From Trogon surrucura (Eukaryota; Chordata; Aves; Trogoniformes; Trogonidae), in assembly GCA_020746105.1 (NCBI GenBank), contig CM036622.1:9923487-9987486 (forward strand): DNA of 64,000 nucleotides. The letters are read 5' to 3'. The notes below the pieces were generated by a model that was given only the letters and a program-made list of their open reading frames with translations, searched no databases and was not told where the DNA came from. Shown piece by piece: positions 39,068-51,240 of the stretch (its first letter is position 1; every line of letters starts with the position of its first letter). Position numbers and translations under genes: made by a program.

Positions 39068-39981
39068 AAATATGTACAAAAATATGAAGTCACATTTAAG
39101 CAAATTACTTTCACAGTCTCATCAGATTATTCCACTTACGTTAGCCTTTCCTCCTTGCACTTTATACGTTTCCCTGCGGGCATGAAGCTATATTTGTGCT
39201 GGGTGTTCAAGGTTACTTAACTTACAGGTAGAGAATAGAATGATGCAGGGCAGGAAGAAATCTAAAGATTTATACAGCAGGACTTCATACAATTGATCCA
39301 GCAATATCTCAAGGGAATTCATGAAAAGGTGTTGAAACAACAAAGAGAAAGAAGAGGGGTGGGAAACACCAGAGCATTCAGCACCGCTCAGCAGGACTAT
39401 CCTGATGATGGGTTCTCATTCATGAGACAAGGACACTGACCCCCCAGGCCCACATGACAAACCCAAAAAGATATTTGCAGATGAAAGCGAGAAGTGAAAG
39501 TTGTTGAACACCCACGCAATCTCCACACCTAACCTCACTGCACTAACAAAGGAAAATGAGGATGTGGCCAAGGAGGACTCTTATCTCCGATTGTTTGCTG
39601 GAGGACTGAAAGTCCTAACACAGATGAGAAGAGGGGTCAGGCAGATAAGTCGTCTGCCCTGGTAAACAGTCACGACCAGATAAAACATTTTGAAGTGTCT
39701 GTGTACTTCAAGAGGCCCACACTACAACACTGATGAACTTGAGATAAATATAAGACACTTGAAATAAGTACAGGAACAAGAGAGTCTTAGTGGCTAAAAC
39801 ATACTGAAATGCACACACTGTTAAGAAGAGATAGCAGAAGTAGGGGCAGCACATATCTACACGACTTAAACTGTGATTATAAAATATATAAATTATGAAA
39901 CCCAGACACATCACCACAAAAGAACAAGCAGAATTCAACTGGGTTTGGTGGTGCTTTTTTTCTTTTTAAATAATATTAAGA

Positions 39982-40119
39982 AGTCTCCTTCTCTGGAGAC
40001 TTTCAAAACTCACTTGGATGTGTTCTTGTGTGGCTGCCCTGGGTGATCCTGCTCTGGCAGAGGGGTTGGAATAGATGATCTTTCGAGATCCCTTCCAATC
40101 CCTGACATTCTATGATTCT
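39982..40119 (+). mobile_element. CR1 3' end
   Basis: CTGGAGACTTTCAAAACTCA begins a CR1 segment (the SLEVFK-like end of ORF2). It continues through CCCTGGGTGATCCTGCTCTG and GGGGTTGGAATAGATGATCT to a CATTCTATGATTCTA tail. About 138 bp remain. Confidence 0.9.
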
Positions 40120-40915
40120 AAGTAAAAAAGCAGTTTGGTCAAACAGAATAAGAAGTGAGAATTCAAGTTACATACACAAGTATATAAAATCTGTTTTCCC
40201 ACCCTTCATCCCTACTTTCCTTCCCAAATACCACCTTTCCTCTCAGCTGCAAGTGCACGAGGCTAAGCTCATACAGAAGACAGGATTTTATTGGTAAAAG
40301 TAACGCACAGCAGATGTGCAGCCTATACCTTTTTTGCTTCAGCAACCCAGCACAAGGCGGATCAAGCGGCAACGCGCTTGCGGACTGTTGAGCAATAAGA
40401 TTAAGAATGAAAATCCCTCAAGGATTCAAGTTCTGCAAGATGAGAGGAGACAGACTGTAGCGAGAAAGACATGACATCTTCCCGATAGTCAGGAGACAAA
40501 CTTTACATTTAGTTACATTTAGAACATAAAATTCACTTAAGAGCAAGAAAAGACTACCCTTTTGCAGAAGGGCGCCGCAGACTGAACTGTTATTAAATTC
40601 GTTCAAGAAAACCAGAAGCAAGCTGCAGCTCTCATCCTGCACTGAATAGAGGGTGCACTCATGCCAACCGTGAATTTTAGTAATATTAAATAATGCCAGC
40701 CAATAATTTGGCAAGGAATATTGGGTAGTTCAATATAAACTGTCATTACATCTGGATTATCAAGGCTTAAACGGCATCCAGAATTAGGAAAACATGGAAG
40801 TTCTCAAACGCCGAGCTGTGCCTCAGAAACCAAGATTTCCTAAGCCTCTACAAGGACGAAGCAGTCACCACCACAGACAAGCAGCACAAGTTCGCCAAAG
40901 TGAGAACACTCAAGT

Positions 40916-40975
40916 CACTTGATACCACTGAATACTACCAATACACTTGATACCACCGAGATACCACTGAATTAC
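40916..40975. repeat. short degenerate tandem repeat (GATACCAC-GA units)
   Basis: CACTTGATACCACTGAATAC recurs as CACTTGATACCACCGA, and GATACCACTGAATTAC follows. GATACCAC(T/C)GA thus appears three times within 60 bp. It is probably a local slippage duplication. Confidence 0.65.
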
Positions 40976-41552
40976 TATGAAATTAAGGAAGCCACTTGTT
41001 TAAAAATAAAGAGATGGCTGACAAGACACTAGAAATAAATGGGAAGTTGCATCTTCCCTGCTCAGCTTCTCAAACTAATCAACACGGACTAAAGGCAGAT
41101 TATTAAGGCCTGCCTCCCAAAAATAATGACCTTGTATGCATTAAAAAATACTCAGTGGTGTAACATCACTTGAAATTTGATATTTTACAATGGAAGATTA
41201 TCACCAATTAGGTATCTTCAGTACAGTAGCAATTGCATGCATATGACATGGCAGAAGACGGGGACTTTGTATAACTAAGTGTTCCTGAAACACAGAGGGA
41301 AAAAAAAAAAAATATATGAGCCACCCCCATCAAACACTCAATTTTGTGAAAGCCTGACAATATTTTTGCCTTTAAAAAAAAAAACAACCAAAAACAACCA
41401 AAAAAAAAAGCAAGCAAACAATAAGTCTCCTCTGCCAAAGTAACATCCTGGCATCAGCTCTGCTGTTGATTTTCAAGTATAAGTGTTGATCCTGCTGAAC
41501 TTCAACGAGTACAGTACAATATAGTAATATACATAGGAAAATTAGCTGTGAA

Positions 41553-41567
41553 GTGTGTGTGTGTGTA
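41553..41567. repeat. (GT)n microsatellite
   Basis: Seven to eight GT units, followed by the imperfect ATGCGTGCATGTGG continuation. Confidence 0.85.
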
Positions 41568-42760
41568 TGCGTGCATGTGGGGAGAGAAGCCTATGATTCA
41601 GCTATCCTGTGGAAAATTCTAACGTCTTACCTCCAAATCTGAAATGAACTTCCATCTTTATTCAGCGGATTGAATGAAACAACATGACTTCAGCAGTGCA
41701 TTTTTAAACTTATTGTAAGAAACAGGATGTTAAAAAGCTTGTTTCAACAAAACAAACCAGATACTTGCTAAAAGGAAAGCTTTATTTATTCACTATAACA
41801 GTTTCCTACCTCAGCAAGTTCTCCTTTCTCAATGTGGTATTCTCTAAGCACTGGGAGATACTCAAAAAGTGAGCTTCACTTTCATAAGCCTTATAAGGTT
41901 ATCATAACATCAAGTGCTCCTGCTTTTAATGCTTTGCAGACAAGATAGGTAGATGAGGACAGTAACAAATTTGCATATGAAGTCAGTGACAAGACCTTTT
42001 TTTAAAAAAAACCAACAGGAACAAATGAATGGGTTTTCTACTTCCTGAATTTTAGGAGCTGTGGCAGTAGTGTAAGAGCTTTGAATTGTTCCTTCCTAGC
42101 TAGGTCACTCAGTAAAAAACAACCAGTACCATTTAGTTAAGGAAGACAAGAATCAATCATAATACTTTGGCCCAATATTTTGCTCAATGCTCAAACTCTG
42201 GATTTGCTTTCTCTTTAGATCTGTTTTTCGGATGGAAGGTTAAGAATAACACAGCGAAACAGCCTCTCATGCCCAGCCCAGGAATCTAAACCCAGCTGGG
42301 AGCCCACTCAGCCGGGTAGTGGCACAGGCACCTCAGTGGTAAAAAAATGTGGGTCCATGATACATCTCAGCTGTCCAACACTTTATTCAGTAAATAGTAT
42401 TTGTTGATGCAAGTAAGGACATTTCTTAAACAGTCACTTTCTTGCCAAGACATGACTAAGTCCTGTAGACCAACACCTAAATTCTTTGTCCTCCATTGTT
42501 TGACCTTAATCAGAAAACAAACAAGAAATAGCAACACTTCTTTCTCCAACATGGTTATTACTGAAGTTCAACAACAGGATCCAATTTAGGCTAGATTATC
42601 CTCTCTTCATATAAAAATTGCTTGTTATCTGACCTTAGTATCAGCAAATTAGCAAATCCCACTAGTTCTAGTTCTCTTTCTGGAAGTCAAATTCTGTAAC
42701 ACAGACACTACCAATCCCAAGTTGCACTACAGTGAACTTCACAACACACTTGGAAAATTA

Positions 42761-43012
42761 CCACAGAATAGTCGAGGTTGGAAGGGACCCGTGAAGGTCA
42801 TCTGATCCATTGCCTCTGCTCAAGCAAGTTGCCCAGAACTATGTCCAGACAGCTTTAAAGGATCTCAGAGGAAGGAGACTCCACAACATCTCCAGGCAGC
42901 CTGTGCCAGTGCTCGATCACGCTTGCAGTCAAAGAAATACTTCCTGACATTCAGAGGGAACCTCCTGTGCTTCGGTGCCCAGTGCCTCTGGTCCTGTCTT
43001 GTTTTGTGTCTG
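42761..43012 (-). mobile_element. CR1 fragment
   Basis: Plus text ACAGAATAGTCGAGGTTGGA, GGGACCCGTGAAGGTCATCT, CAGGCAGCCTGTGCCAGTGC and AAGAAATACTTCCTGACATT is the reverse complement of the CR1 3' UTR and the last part of ORF2. The terminal tail repeat is mostly lost. Confidence 0.88.
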
Positions 43013-44619
43013 AACAAGGGACAAAAACATTATCAGAACGTTATCATTTAAGGAAACTAAGCATGGCTGTTCCGAGTGATTCACCTAAACCTATTTAACA
43101 ATAACAGCAAGTAAAATGCAGTTCTGAGAAGTTTCCAGGATGCGACAGCACCAGTGTAGACCACAGAGCCTTACTAATGACTCCCACTTACTAGCAAAAA
43201 AAAAAAGTTAGGAAGAAATCTTATCTTCAGACATAGCCTTAGTAACACCATTTGCTTATTATTTTATTTGTTCCATTATTGATTATTTAGAAAGCAAACA
43301 CTTGAAATCTTTTTTCAGTAACGCCAGCTCCAAATCGTCTGATGCATGCTGGGTGGCCTGCTTCTTTAGAGGTGGTGAAATCATCGCTAAAAAAAAAAAA
43401 AAAAAGGACTAGCAAGTTCTTAGAACATCTGTTATCTAAATGTCTGTGTAGTTTGCAAGAATAGAGAGAGATCACGTGCCCCTGAGCCGCACAGACACAG
43501 AGGGGAGGAACTCCACAGAATTACCAGATTGCAGAAAGGTATCTCTCAGCAAGTACCAGCCTTCTTGCCTTTGGCAAGCAGTAAGGTATCGATCGGGGAG
43601 CGAGCCTGGGGAAACCACCACAAACTCCTACCACAGTCATCTTAAACCAGTGAAGACTCAGCAGCCCACATCCTTTGGAGCCAGCGTCATCAGCTCCCCA
43701 GTATGCAGACAGTAACCACTAGCATGTCTTTGGGATCTCCATTACTACTTACACTTTGTTATTTCAAAGTTCTCAAGCAGTACCACAGAAGATTAAGACA
43801 CTCAATGTTTCTTTCTTAAGGACAAGACAGTCGGTGACTAAATCACATTCACAGCAAAACTTCCTCCGTCCTCCCCACCCAACATTATTATTGCACTTAA
43901 ATTCACAGTTGATGCTGTTAAAGCTTTGTCTAGAGGATCTCAGCACTCACATTTGTCACAAGCAAGGGATATAGAAAGAAGCGACAGAACCATAAAATAC
44001 TGTATTCTGAAGGGAAGTGAATAAGACCCTTAAACAAACTTCTTTTCTAGCAATATGTTTGCAGCCAGCACAGTTCCAGGTGCCAGTATGAGCAAGACAC
44101 GTTTTGCTTCGTGTTCAGAGGAGATGCTGCTGTTATGCCTCAGAGCCTGAGGCAGCAGCAAAACACTTTTGACAATAAAACTTATCAAGGTTGGTTTCAA
44201 AGTGTTCTGTTGCCACCTCAGACCGAGCAGCAAAAGTTCTGAAAAAATAACTGTATTTCATTTCAGGAAGTAAGAGTCTGAAGAAACTCTCTCTATCCCT
44301 CCTCAGGGTAATTTTTCTAGACATACCGACAAAGCAATTATCTTGGAGAAAAAAGGGAGAGATTTGAACAACTTTTTCTTTATTATTTTTAACATGAGTC
44401 GTTACCAAGATGGAAGAAAAGTAGTGACAGAGACCTACACCCTACTCTGCTCATGTGAAAACGTAAAGGGCAGGACTTAACCTTCAGTAACAAGCAGAAT
44501 TAACAGCGGCACAGATGGGCTTATGCACTGAGAAGGATAAAGTCTCCTGCGCGCACAGTTCTGCTGGTGATTGACAAGCTGTTCACAAATTGTCTCTTCT
44601 GTCTGCTCTGAGGGCAAAA

Positions 44620-45521
44620 AGAATCATAGAATCATGGAATCATTTAAGTTTGTAAAGACCATTAAGGTAAGAGAGTCCAACCATTAACACAGCAATGCCA
44701 GGTGCACCACTAAACCATGTCCCTGAGTGCCACATCTACATGTTTTAAATACCTCCAGGGACTGTAGCTCCACCACTTCCCTGGGCAGCCTACTCCAATG
44801 CTTAACAACCCCTTCAGTGAAGAAATTTTCTCTAATATCCAATCTAAACCTTCCCTGGCACAACTTGAGGCCATTTCCTCTTGTCCTATCATATGTTACT
44901 TGGCTGAAGAGACTGATCCCCACCTCGCTACACTCTCCTGTCAGGTAGTTGTAGGGAGCTATAAGGTCTCCCCTCGGTCTCCTCCCCGCTAAACAACTCC
45001 AGATCCCTCAGCTGTTCCTCATACGACACATGCTCCAAATCCTTTCCTAGCTTGGTAGCCCTTCTCTGTACCCCCTCCAGCACCTCATGTAGCAAGGAGC
45101 CCAAAATTGGACACAGTATTTGAGATGAGGCCTCACCAAAGCCGAGTACAGGGGCACAATCACCTCCCTGCTCCCACCGACAACACCATTCCTGACCCAG
45201 GTCAGGATGCCGTTGGCCTTCGTGGCCACCTGGGCACACTGCTGGCTCACGTTCAGCGGGCTGGCCATCAATACCTTTGGGTCCCTCTCTGCCTGGCAGC
45301 TCTCCAGCCACTCCTCTCCAAACCTGTAGCGCTGCCTGGGCTTGTTGTGACTTAAGAGTAGGACCCAGCATTTGGCCCTGCTAAACCTCACACAACTGAC
45401 CTCAGCCCATTGATCCAGCCTGTCCAGGTTGCCCTGAAGAGCCTTCCTACCCTCAAGCGTATCTACACTCACACCAGCTTCGTGTCATCCGCAAACTTTC
45501 TGAGGGTGCACTCGATCTCCC
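44620..45521 (-). mobile_element. CR1 retrotransposon, ORF2 C-terminal third plus 3' UTR, frame-broken
   Basis: This is the longest CR1 copy here. On the minus strand it runs from TTTGCGGATGACACGAAG-type RT sequence near 45490 to an ATTCTATGATTC tail at 44620. An intact stretch of 141 codons (45472-45047) shows the reverse-transcriptase thumb/C-terminal region, with recognisable blocks [15 protein letters not shown] and [17 protein letters not shown]. The remaining coding part continues in another frame (to 44928, with [20 protein letters not shown]) and then in a third segment (44923-44684, with [11 protein letters not shown]). There are therefore at least two, probably three, frameshifts. 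It is 5'-truncated, lacks the endonuclease and catalytic palm, and is non-functional. Confidence 0.93.
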
Positions 45522-48500
45522 AACGCGTAAGGTAAATGGAATATACAGAAACAGTTTTTATCAGAAGCATTAAGACCAGGAGCTTCATTCATTCTCACCA
45601 GCAACTATATGAAAATGGAACAGACTAAAACCAGAACAGTAACAACACATACACTACGACTAGGAAGAGCCTTCAGAATCACAAGAAAAAGTGGCAAGTC
45701 AGATCAGAGGGAGGTGACCTGAGTGATCACCACAACAGATAAGAGATGACACTTGCTGTAATAGACTCTTTGCAGTATCATCACAAGCAGCAGTAAAAGA
45801 ATTGGCAGAAATTAATAGTACAATTACATTAAGCCAGGGAAATGTTTCAGAAATCCAACCTAAAAACATTCAGAGTATACACTGAAAGGTCACTGCTTCA
45901 GGTTTTTCTAATAGCATCAAGAAGTCATTACTGAAATACAACAACTGACATTACAGCAAACTCAGGATAATTACAAACACTGGTACAAACAAGGATTAGT
46001 TTCTCATCTTTACTATTTTGTATTTTTACCACCTTCTTGCTAAGAACAGCAGTTAAACTGTGGTGCTGCAGTTGGCATGCAGCACTTCTTACTACCACAT
46101 TTTTGCTGCGATGATTTTTAGGTTTCAGTTCAATAAACATGCAGGTAGAATCTGAAACTATCGCTTAATAAGCTGCTACTACAGAAAAATCTCTAATTCC
46201 CAACTACATTGGAAGGCAGAAGAAAGGGAGATTTGTTTGCACACTGATTTTAATATAAGTGCCAAAGTAAACGTCCAGAAGGAAATAATTAAGTGTTGAC
46301 ATGGCAGCAGCTGTGTTTGCCAACAGAAACATGTTTCAGCCATCAAAATCCCAGAATGTAAAGACTAAAGATGGGATCTTCAGTTCAAGTACTTGTAACC
46401 TGAACAACTGAACTTGAAAGTGAGAGAAAACTAGAAACACAGATATATACAGGTCTCTTGGTCTGACAAGGAATGCAGAGCTTGACTAATATGCTATTCA
46501 ATGATTTCAAAGGAAGGATTTTTCAAGTTCAGTTTAAACTGCTACAACACCGAAAGCAACACAAAGGCACATAATCATATCTGCAGCCTTCCTTCCGTCA
46601 CTTACCAGATGCTATGAGGCAGCCACTATCTTTATGTCAGGCTGTCTTCAGCCAGACGTACAATTAGTGAGGTTGGAGAACACTCCAAGAGCTAGAAGTT
46701 CATAGCAATTCTCAAAGCACTACTGTCGCTTAGGGCTCACGGGTCAGTGGAAGTCAGTTCTCACTCTCTATTTTCCCTCCTGTTGCACGTAGCAGGGATT
46801 GCTATCAAGTCGTCCTTATCAGTACTTATTTTCCACAGAAGAAAATTCAAGGGCCACATCTAGAACATCCTTCACCCAAAGACTGCGAATCATCAGCAAA
46901 CAAGCCACTGCAAAACTGCATAGCGCCTTCCACATCAAAAGCAGCTCAGCTCTATTCTTTACTGTTGTGCTCAGCATCACGAAGCACCCAGACACCAAAA
47001 TAGGATTAAGCCCTGCCGGGCTCAGCGCCGCACACTCGCACGTGACTTCTCCCCTAAGGAGCTTGCGCAGAGTCCGTGCTGTTGGGGCACACCAGGCAGG
47101 CAGGGCACACCACAGGCTGAGCTGCTCGGGGTTGAACTGACCTGAAGCACTTCACAGTCCCAGCTCACAGTTCTTCAAGCGTTCACCGCCTTCCCTGACA
47201 AGGCACGTACCAGACTGCCACTGAATTTGTGTCCAAAAAAAAAAAGCATATCTCAACAACTCTGATAATTTAACAATCATCTTAGTTGGGACACTTGTTT
47301 ACAGAAAATCAGAAAGAATGTGTGTAAGTTTTCCATTTTCTTTCTCCGCTGAGGTCGTCTTCAGCTTTGGGGGTTTCTTTCTGTTTGGTTTTTTCCCCAG
47401 CAACTTTTAACTGTGTACCATGAGTTCCACAGTGACATAGCTCTAAAACCACTACTCCAGCACTGTGTTAATTCATGTCATAACTTCATAAATAATAGAT
47501 CCTGCTATTTCTGAACATAAGCACCACGTGAAAGTCACAAGCAGCTTCAAGAACTTTGCATGAGCAACCAGCTAAAACAGATTGAAAGGAGGAGGAGTTA
47601 CGGACATCCTGCCTCCCAGGATCAGACCCACAGCTGTGCTTTTCTTAGCTCTTCTGTTTCCAACTTTACCTAGATTGCCATATTCATTAGCATCGATACC
47701 CACATCACTGAATCTTGACGAGAGCAAACTCTGCTCTAAGGTAATTAGAAATTAACATTGAGGAGATATGTTAGCAGAATAAGGACAAGTACCCACAGCA
47801 AGACAGAATGTTATGTACATAAAACCTCTCCGTCCTTCAGATAAACAAGAAACTAAAGCAATATGTATTTCAAGCCACAATATTCAAGGATTTATGTACT
47901 TGTACCACAAGTGACAGCTGCAAGAAGCTAAAAAAAATGTCTGTCCCACAAAGTACACTGCTTGAACACAACCACAAATGCAGAAGACAGACATGAAAAG
48001 CATCTCAAAGAGCAGAGATGGGTAAATTTGGTAACGGAAACACAGTAGTTCCCGTCTGAAGAGTTGTTTGTCAGATCTCGCAATATCTGCACCCTATTAT
48101 CGGAAACTGGATATAGGAAGAAGCAATTAGATTCTCCTAGAAGGTTTCTTCAGCTTCCTTAGTAGCGGTGTATCACAACCAGCAAAACTTCATGCCTTTG
48201 CTGAGTCAAATCTTAACACAGTTGAAATCAACTGAGAAATCTGTACTGACTTCAATGAGATCAAAATGTGCTGAGATAAATACTACGCTGCTTCTGATCC
48301 ACTCACTCTGCCGCCTCATTCATCACTGCATTCTTTTGAAATGCACATTACAACAAATCAAATTTAAGCCTAAAATATATTAGCTACAAAATGAGAAGAG
48401 CTTTCCTATTGAAAATGTAATGCATATATAAATTGCTAAGAGCAGTGTTTGTAGCAACTGAAAGCTCAGTTTTACCATTAGAAACCACAAGATCCCAGAC

Positions 48501-50371
48501 TGCCAGAATAATGCCCTATTCCACTCTACTTTCTACACAGCACGTAACAAAACCTATGAAAGTCAACAAACAAAAGAGAGTTTGTTAGACGGACGTGCAC
48601 CTGTTTATAAGGGATGTGGCTTGAACTAGACCCAATTCTGTACAATGGCATATGTACAGTTACCGAACAAAACCCAAATAAGGTTTTGCACAGCATACAA
48701 CATACTCATAGTTGCAAAAGCTAATGAGCCAACCACTCGTGCAGTGCTGCAACAAGCAGACCCCAGCCGAGTCTCACCATCATTTCCTGTCCCTGGTGAA
48801 CAGGCTCATAGTTTCAGCCCAACCACAACTGTTCAGTGCACACATATCCACACTCACGCACACAGAGCATCTCCGGTCCCTAAAACTCCCCTCCCACCTT
48901 TCCTGCATGCAAACCCATACGTTCTACAAAATTACAAGAGAGGACATAAACAGGCCTAATGCAGCGCGTGGGGAGTGGGATATTAGAGAATAAATAAGAA
49001 GAGAATAAAGAATTGTGAATGCTATTGCTTTGAAAATGGTCTAGGAGTCACAGCAGAAAACGTTTAGCTTAATCTATTGGGAGTACAGAATAGGGAGTAT
49101 TACTTAAGATTTATACATTTTTTAATAATTTCAGTAGTAAGAAACAAAACTCATGGCAAACAGAGCTGTTGTTACCCATGACTCTACAGAAAACATCCAC
49201 AAGAACACTTGCTTTAAATACCTAAACCGGACTTACAAGCTCTGTTGAAATTAAGTACAGTGAAACATTCTGAACTCTATGATTAATTGATGAAAGTCAA
49301 GGGATGAAGCAACAACCAAGTATTCCTTGTGTCCCTTCTCAAGAAAGCAGAGAAGGAAAAACACTATTACCATCCTTAGAGGCCTAGGACACAGACGTAA
49401 GGCAGACGGATCACCTTACAGCGAAGAAGGGAATTTATCAAACGCTCTTTTCTCCAGCCATTCCAGGTAACCTCCCAGTAAAAACGAGCCAGCGAGTGTC
49501 AGTGACAGACACCTCGCTGTCAGCGAACTGCACCAAACAGCTTTCAGGTAATGGAGTATTTAAATGCTCCTGCTGCCTAATTTGTCGTCTAATGGAAATT
49601 AAATCAACCTGAAAACCGAAGCGGCTGGATTTAATTAACCTATTTTCTTGAAGGCAAGAAGAGTGGGGGCAAAAAAAAAAAAAAGGAATAACGGCGGCTT
49701 TTTTTTTTTTTATTTTCACATAAGCACAGAGAAGCCCAGGTTCGGAGCAGAGGGCCGGCTTCGCCAACACGCCCGGGATTTCTGAAGTTACATTTAAGAG
49801 CCGGGCAGCCGCCAGCTCGGTCCCCGGAGATGTACCTGTCCCCCTCCCCCGGGAAAGCCGCCGCCGGGCCCGGGAGCTGCCGGGGCAGCAGCCGCCCGTC
49901 TCTCAGCGCTCGGCTGCAACTCGCTCCGTCTCGGTGCCACACTGGGCACACCGGGAGTCGGACCGGTGCCCGGCAGCCCTCTGCCGAGGCGGGGAGAGCT
50001 GGGTTTAACTTGGCGGCTGTTCCTGTGACAGCGCGGCCGGGGACCCCCGAGGACCGCAGCGGGGATGGCGGGGGCGTGACCGGAGAGGGGCTCGGCGCGG
50101 GGGACGCGGCCAGCAGCCCTGAGGACTCTCGCCGTGAGGTAAAAAGCCACTTTTCTGCTGCGCCGAGCACCCAGCGCCCGCCGCCGCCCCTTCCCCGGCC
50201 CCCCCCCCCAACCCCTCGCTTCAGCGAGGAGGGGCCGCAACCACCTCCCGCCCGGAGGCCACGCCACGCCGAACCTTCCCCTGTCCCGCTCAGCCGCCCC
50301 GTCCCTACGGCGCGGAAGCGGTCCCGCGGCCGCCAGTCCCGCCCGGACACCCACCTGAGCGCCCCACCTGC

Positions 50372-50402
50372 CGCCGGCCGAGCTACCGCCGGCCGAGCTA
50401 CC
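50372..50402. repeat. 15-bp tandem duplication in the CpG island
   Basis: CGCCGGCCGAGCTAC occurs twice in direct tandem, immediately next to the candidate CAG|GTGGGG donor at 50368. It is a local duplication and could be length-variable. Confidence 0.85.
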
Positions 50403-50597
50403 GCCCGCCGGGCGCCCCCGCCATGGGCCCCGGGCAGCGGCGCCCCGCAGCCAGCAGGAAGGGGGGAGGAACGAGTCGAGCGGGAGCGACAACCGCAAGC
50501 ATAAAGAGCCGCTCTACCTGCACCGGGGGAGGGCGGAGACGCGCGGAGCAACACCTCTCCTCGCTCCGTCCGCTGGGGAACGGCCACGAGTGGGGCC

Positions 50598-50606
50598 GGG
50601 GGCGGG
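50598..50606 (+). promoter_or_regulatory. GC box (Sp/KLF type)
   Basis: GGGGGCGGG, the consensus Sp1/KLF site, inside the CpG island and 14 bp from an inverted CCAAT box. Activity is inferred. Confidence 0.5.
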
Positions 50607-50619
50607 CCCGTGGCGCTCG

Positions 50620-50624
50620 ATTGG
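50620..50624 (-). promoter_or_regulatory. inverted CCAAT box (NF-Y type)
   Basis: ATTGG on the plus strand reads CCAAT in the context GGCTGCCAATCGAG on the minus strand. This is a good NF-Y context, upstream of the likely OSBPL3 start for minus-strand transcription. Confidence 0.5.
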
Positions 50625-50729
50625 CAGCCGCCCTGACCAACGGGAAGGGCCCGTTCGCGTCCCCCCCCCCGCCCCCTCCGTGCTGAGGCGTTATTCCCGC
50701 CCGTCCTCCCCGGCCGTTGGGTGTTTCCA

Positions 50730-50737
50730 TGACGTCA
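50730..50737. promoter_or_regulatory. full palindromic CRE (TGACGTCA)
   Basis: A perfect CREB/ATF octamer in CCATGACGTCACGGG, in the CpG-dense core and about 100 bp right of the CCAAT and GC boxes. Such sites in CpG islands are typical CREB/ATF1 targets. Occupancy is inferred. Confidence 0.65.
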
Positions 50738-51240
50738 CGGGCGGTGCCCCGCGGCCAGGTGGGGAGCGCTGCCCGGGGGAGGGTGCCCCGGGCTAAGCCG
50801 GCCTTAAGCAGCTGGGACGGGGCAGGCTGTGGGCAGGGCAGCGCGCTCGGCGCCCGGGCAGGCGAGGCGCGGAGGTGATCCTGCTCCGGCCTTGCGGTGA
50901 GCCTCGGGGCGAGGGGGGGAGAAGCCAGCGATGGCCGCTTCGGCCGCGCCCTCGGGGCGAAGGGCGAGCCAGGGCTCCCCGGGCGGCCGCAGCGGCCCGA
51001 GAGGGGATCAAGGAGCGGGGAGAGCGCGCCCGGTTCTGCCCGGCGCCGGCGGGAAGGGCTTCTCCGGTGGGAGAGAAACACCCCCTCCTGCCCCGCCGCC
51101 GCTTCTCGGCGTCCTAAAATTGGCGTTTTCCCCGTTTAAAAAGAAGCAACTTGGCTAATTAGACCCAAGCCGTAGAAGCGCGCTGGCGGCTTCCAGCAAC
51201 CCTGGGCGGTGTGCGCTGAGCCTTCCCAAATGATCCCCGC

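Larger units (their letters stand above)
38195..49729 (-). other. OSBPL3 intron 1, promoter-proximal segment
   Basis: AT-rich intronic DNA with three CR1 fragments (about 39982-40119 plus; 42761-43012 minus; 44620-45521 minus), dinucleotide repeats at 39047-39067 and 41553-41567, a 17-A tract at 43389-43405 and A14/T12 tracts at 49671-49684 and 49699-49710. No exon is recognised. Confidence 0.65.
49730..51240. promoter_or_regulatory. CpG island, inferred OSBPL3 promoter and non-coding exon 1
   Basis: An abrupt change from AT-rich intron to about 1.5 kb of very GC-rich, CpG-dense DNA marks an unmethylated-type promoter island. Its position, about 43 kb upstream of the OSBPL3 first coding exon on the same strand, fits the non-coding first exon of that gene. 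Candidate minus-strand donors are CAG|GTAGAG (exon end 50518), CAG|GTGGGG (50368) and CAG|GTGGGT (50355). Plus-strand donors GCG|GTGAGC (GT at 50897-50898) and GAG|GTAAAA (GT at 50139-50140) would allow a divergent or antisense transcript. TSS and exon limits cannot be set from sequence alone. ORFs of up to 315 codons here reflect GC composition. Confidence 0.85.

Noticed and set aside
44684..45472. Minus-strand ORFs with reverse-transcriptase-like residues as a host gene
   Set aside because: They belong to a 5'-truncated, frameshifted CR1 element ending in the diagnostic CR1 tail.
49640..50587. 315-codon minus-strand ORF and other 70-234-codon ORFs in 49.6-51.2 kb
   Set aside because: They lie in a CpG island where GC-rich DNA depletes stop codons in all frames. 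The peptides are Pro/Arg/Gly/Ala low-complexity with no domain, and overlapping frames are equally open.
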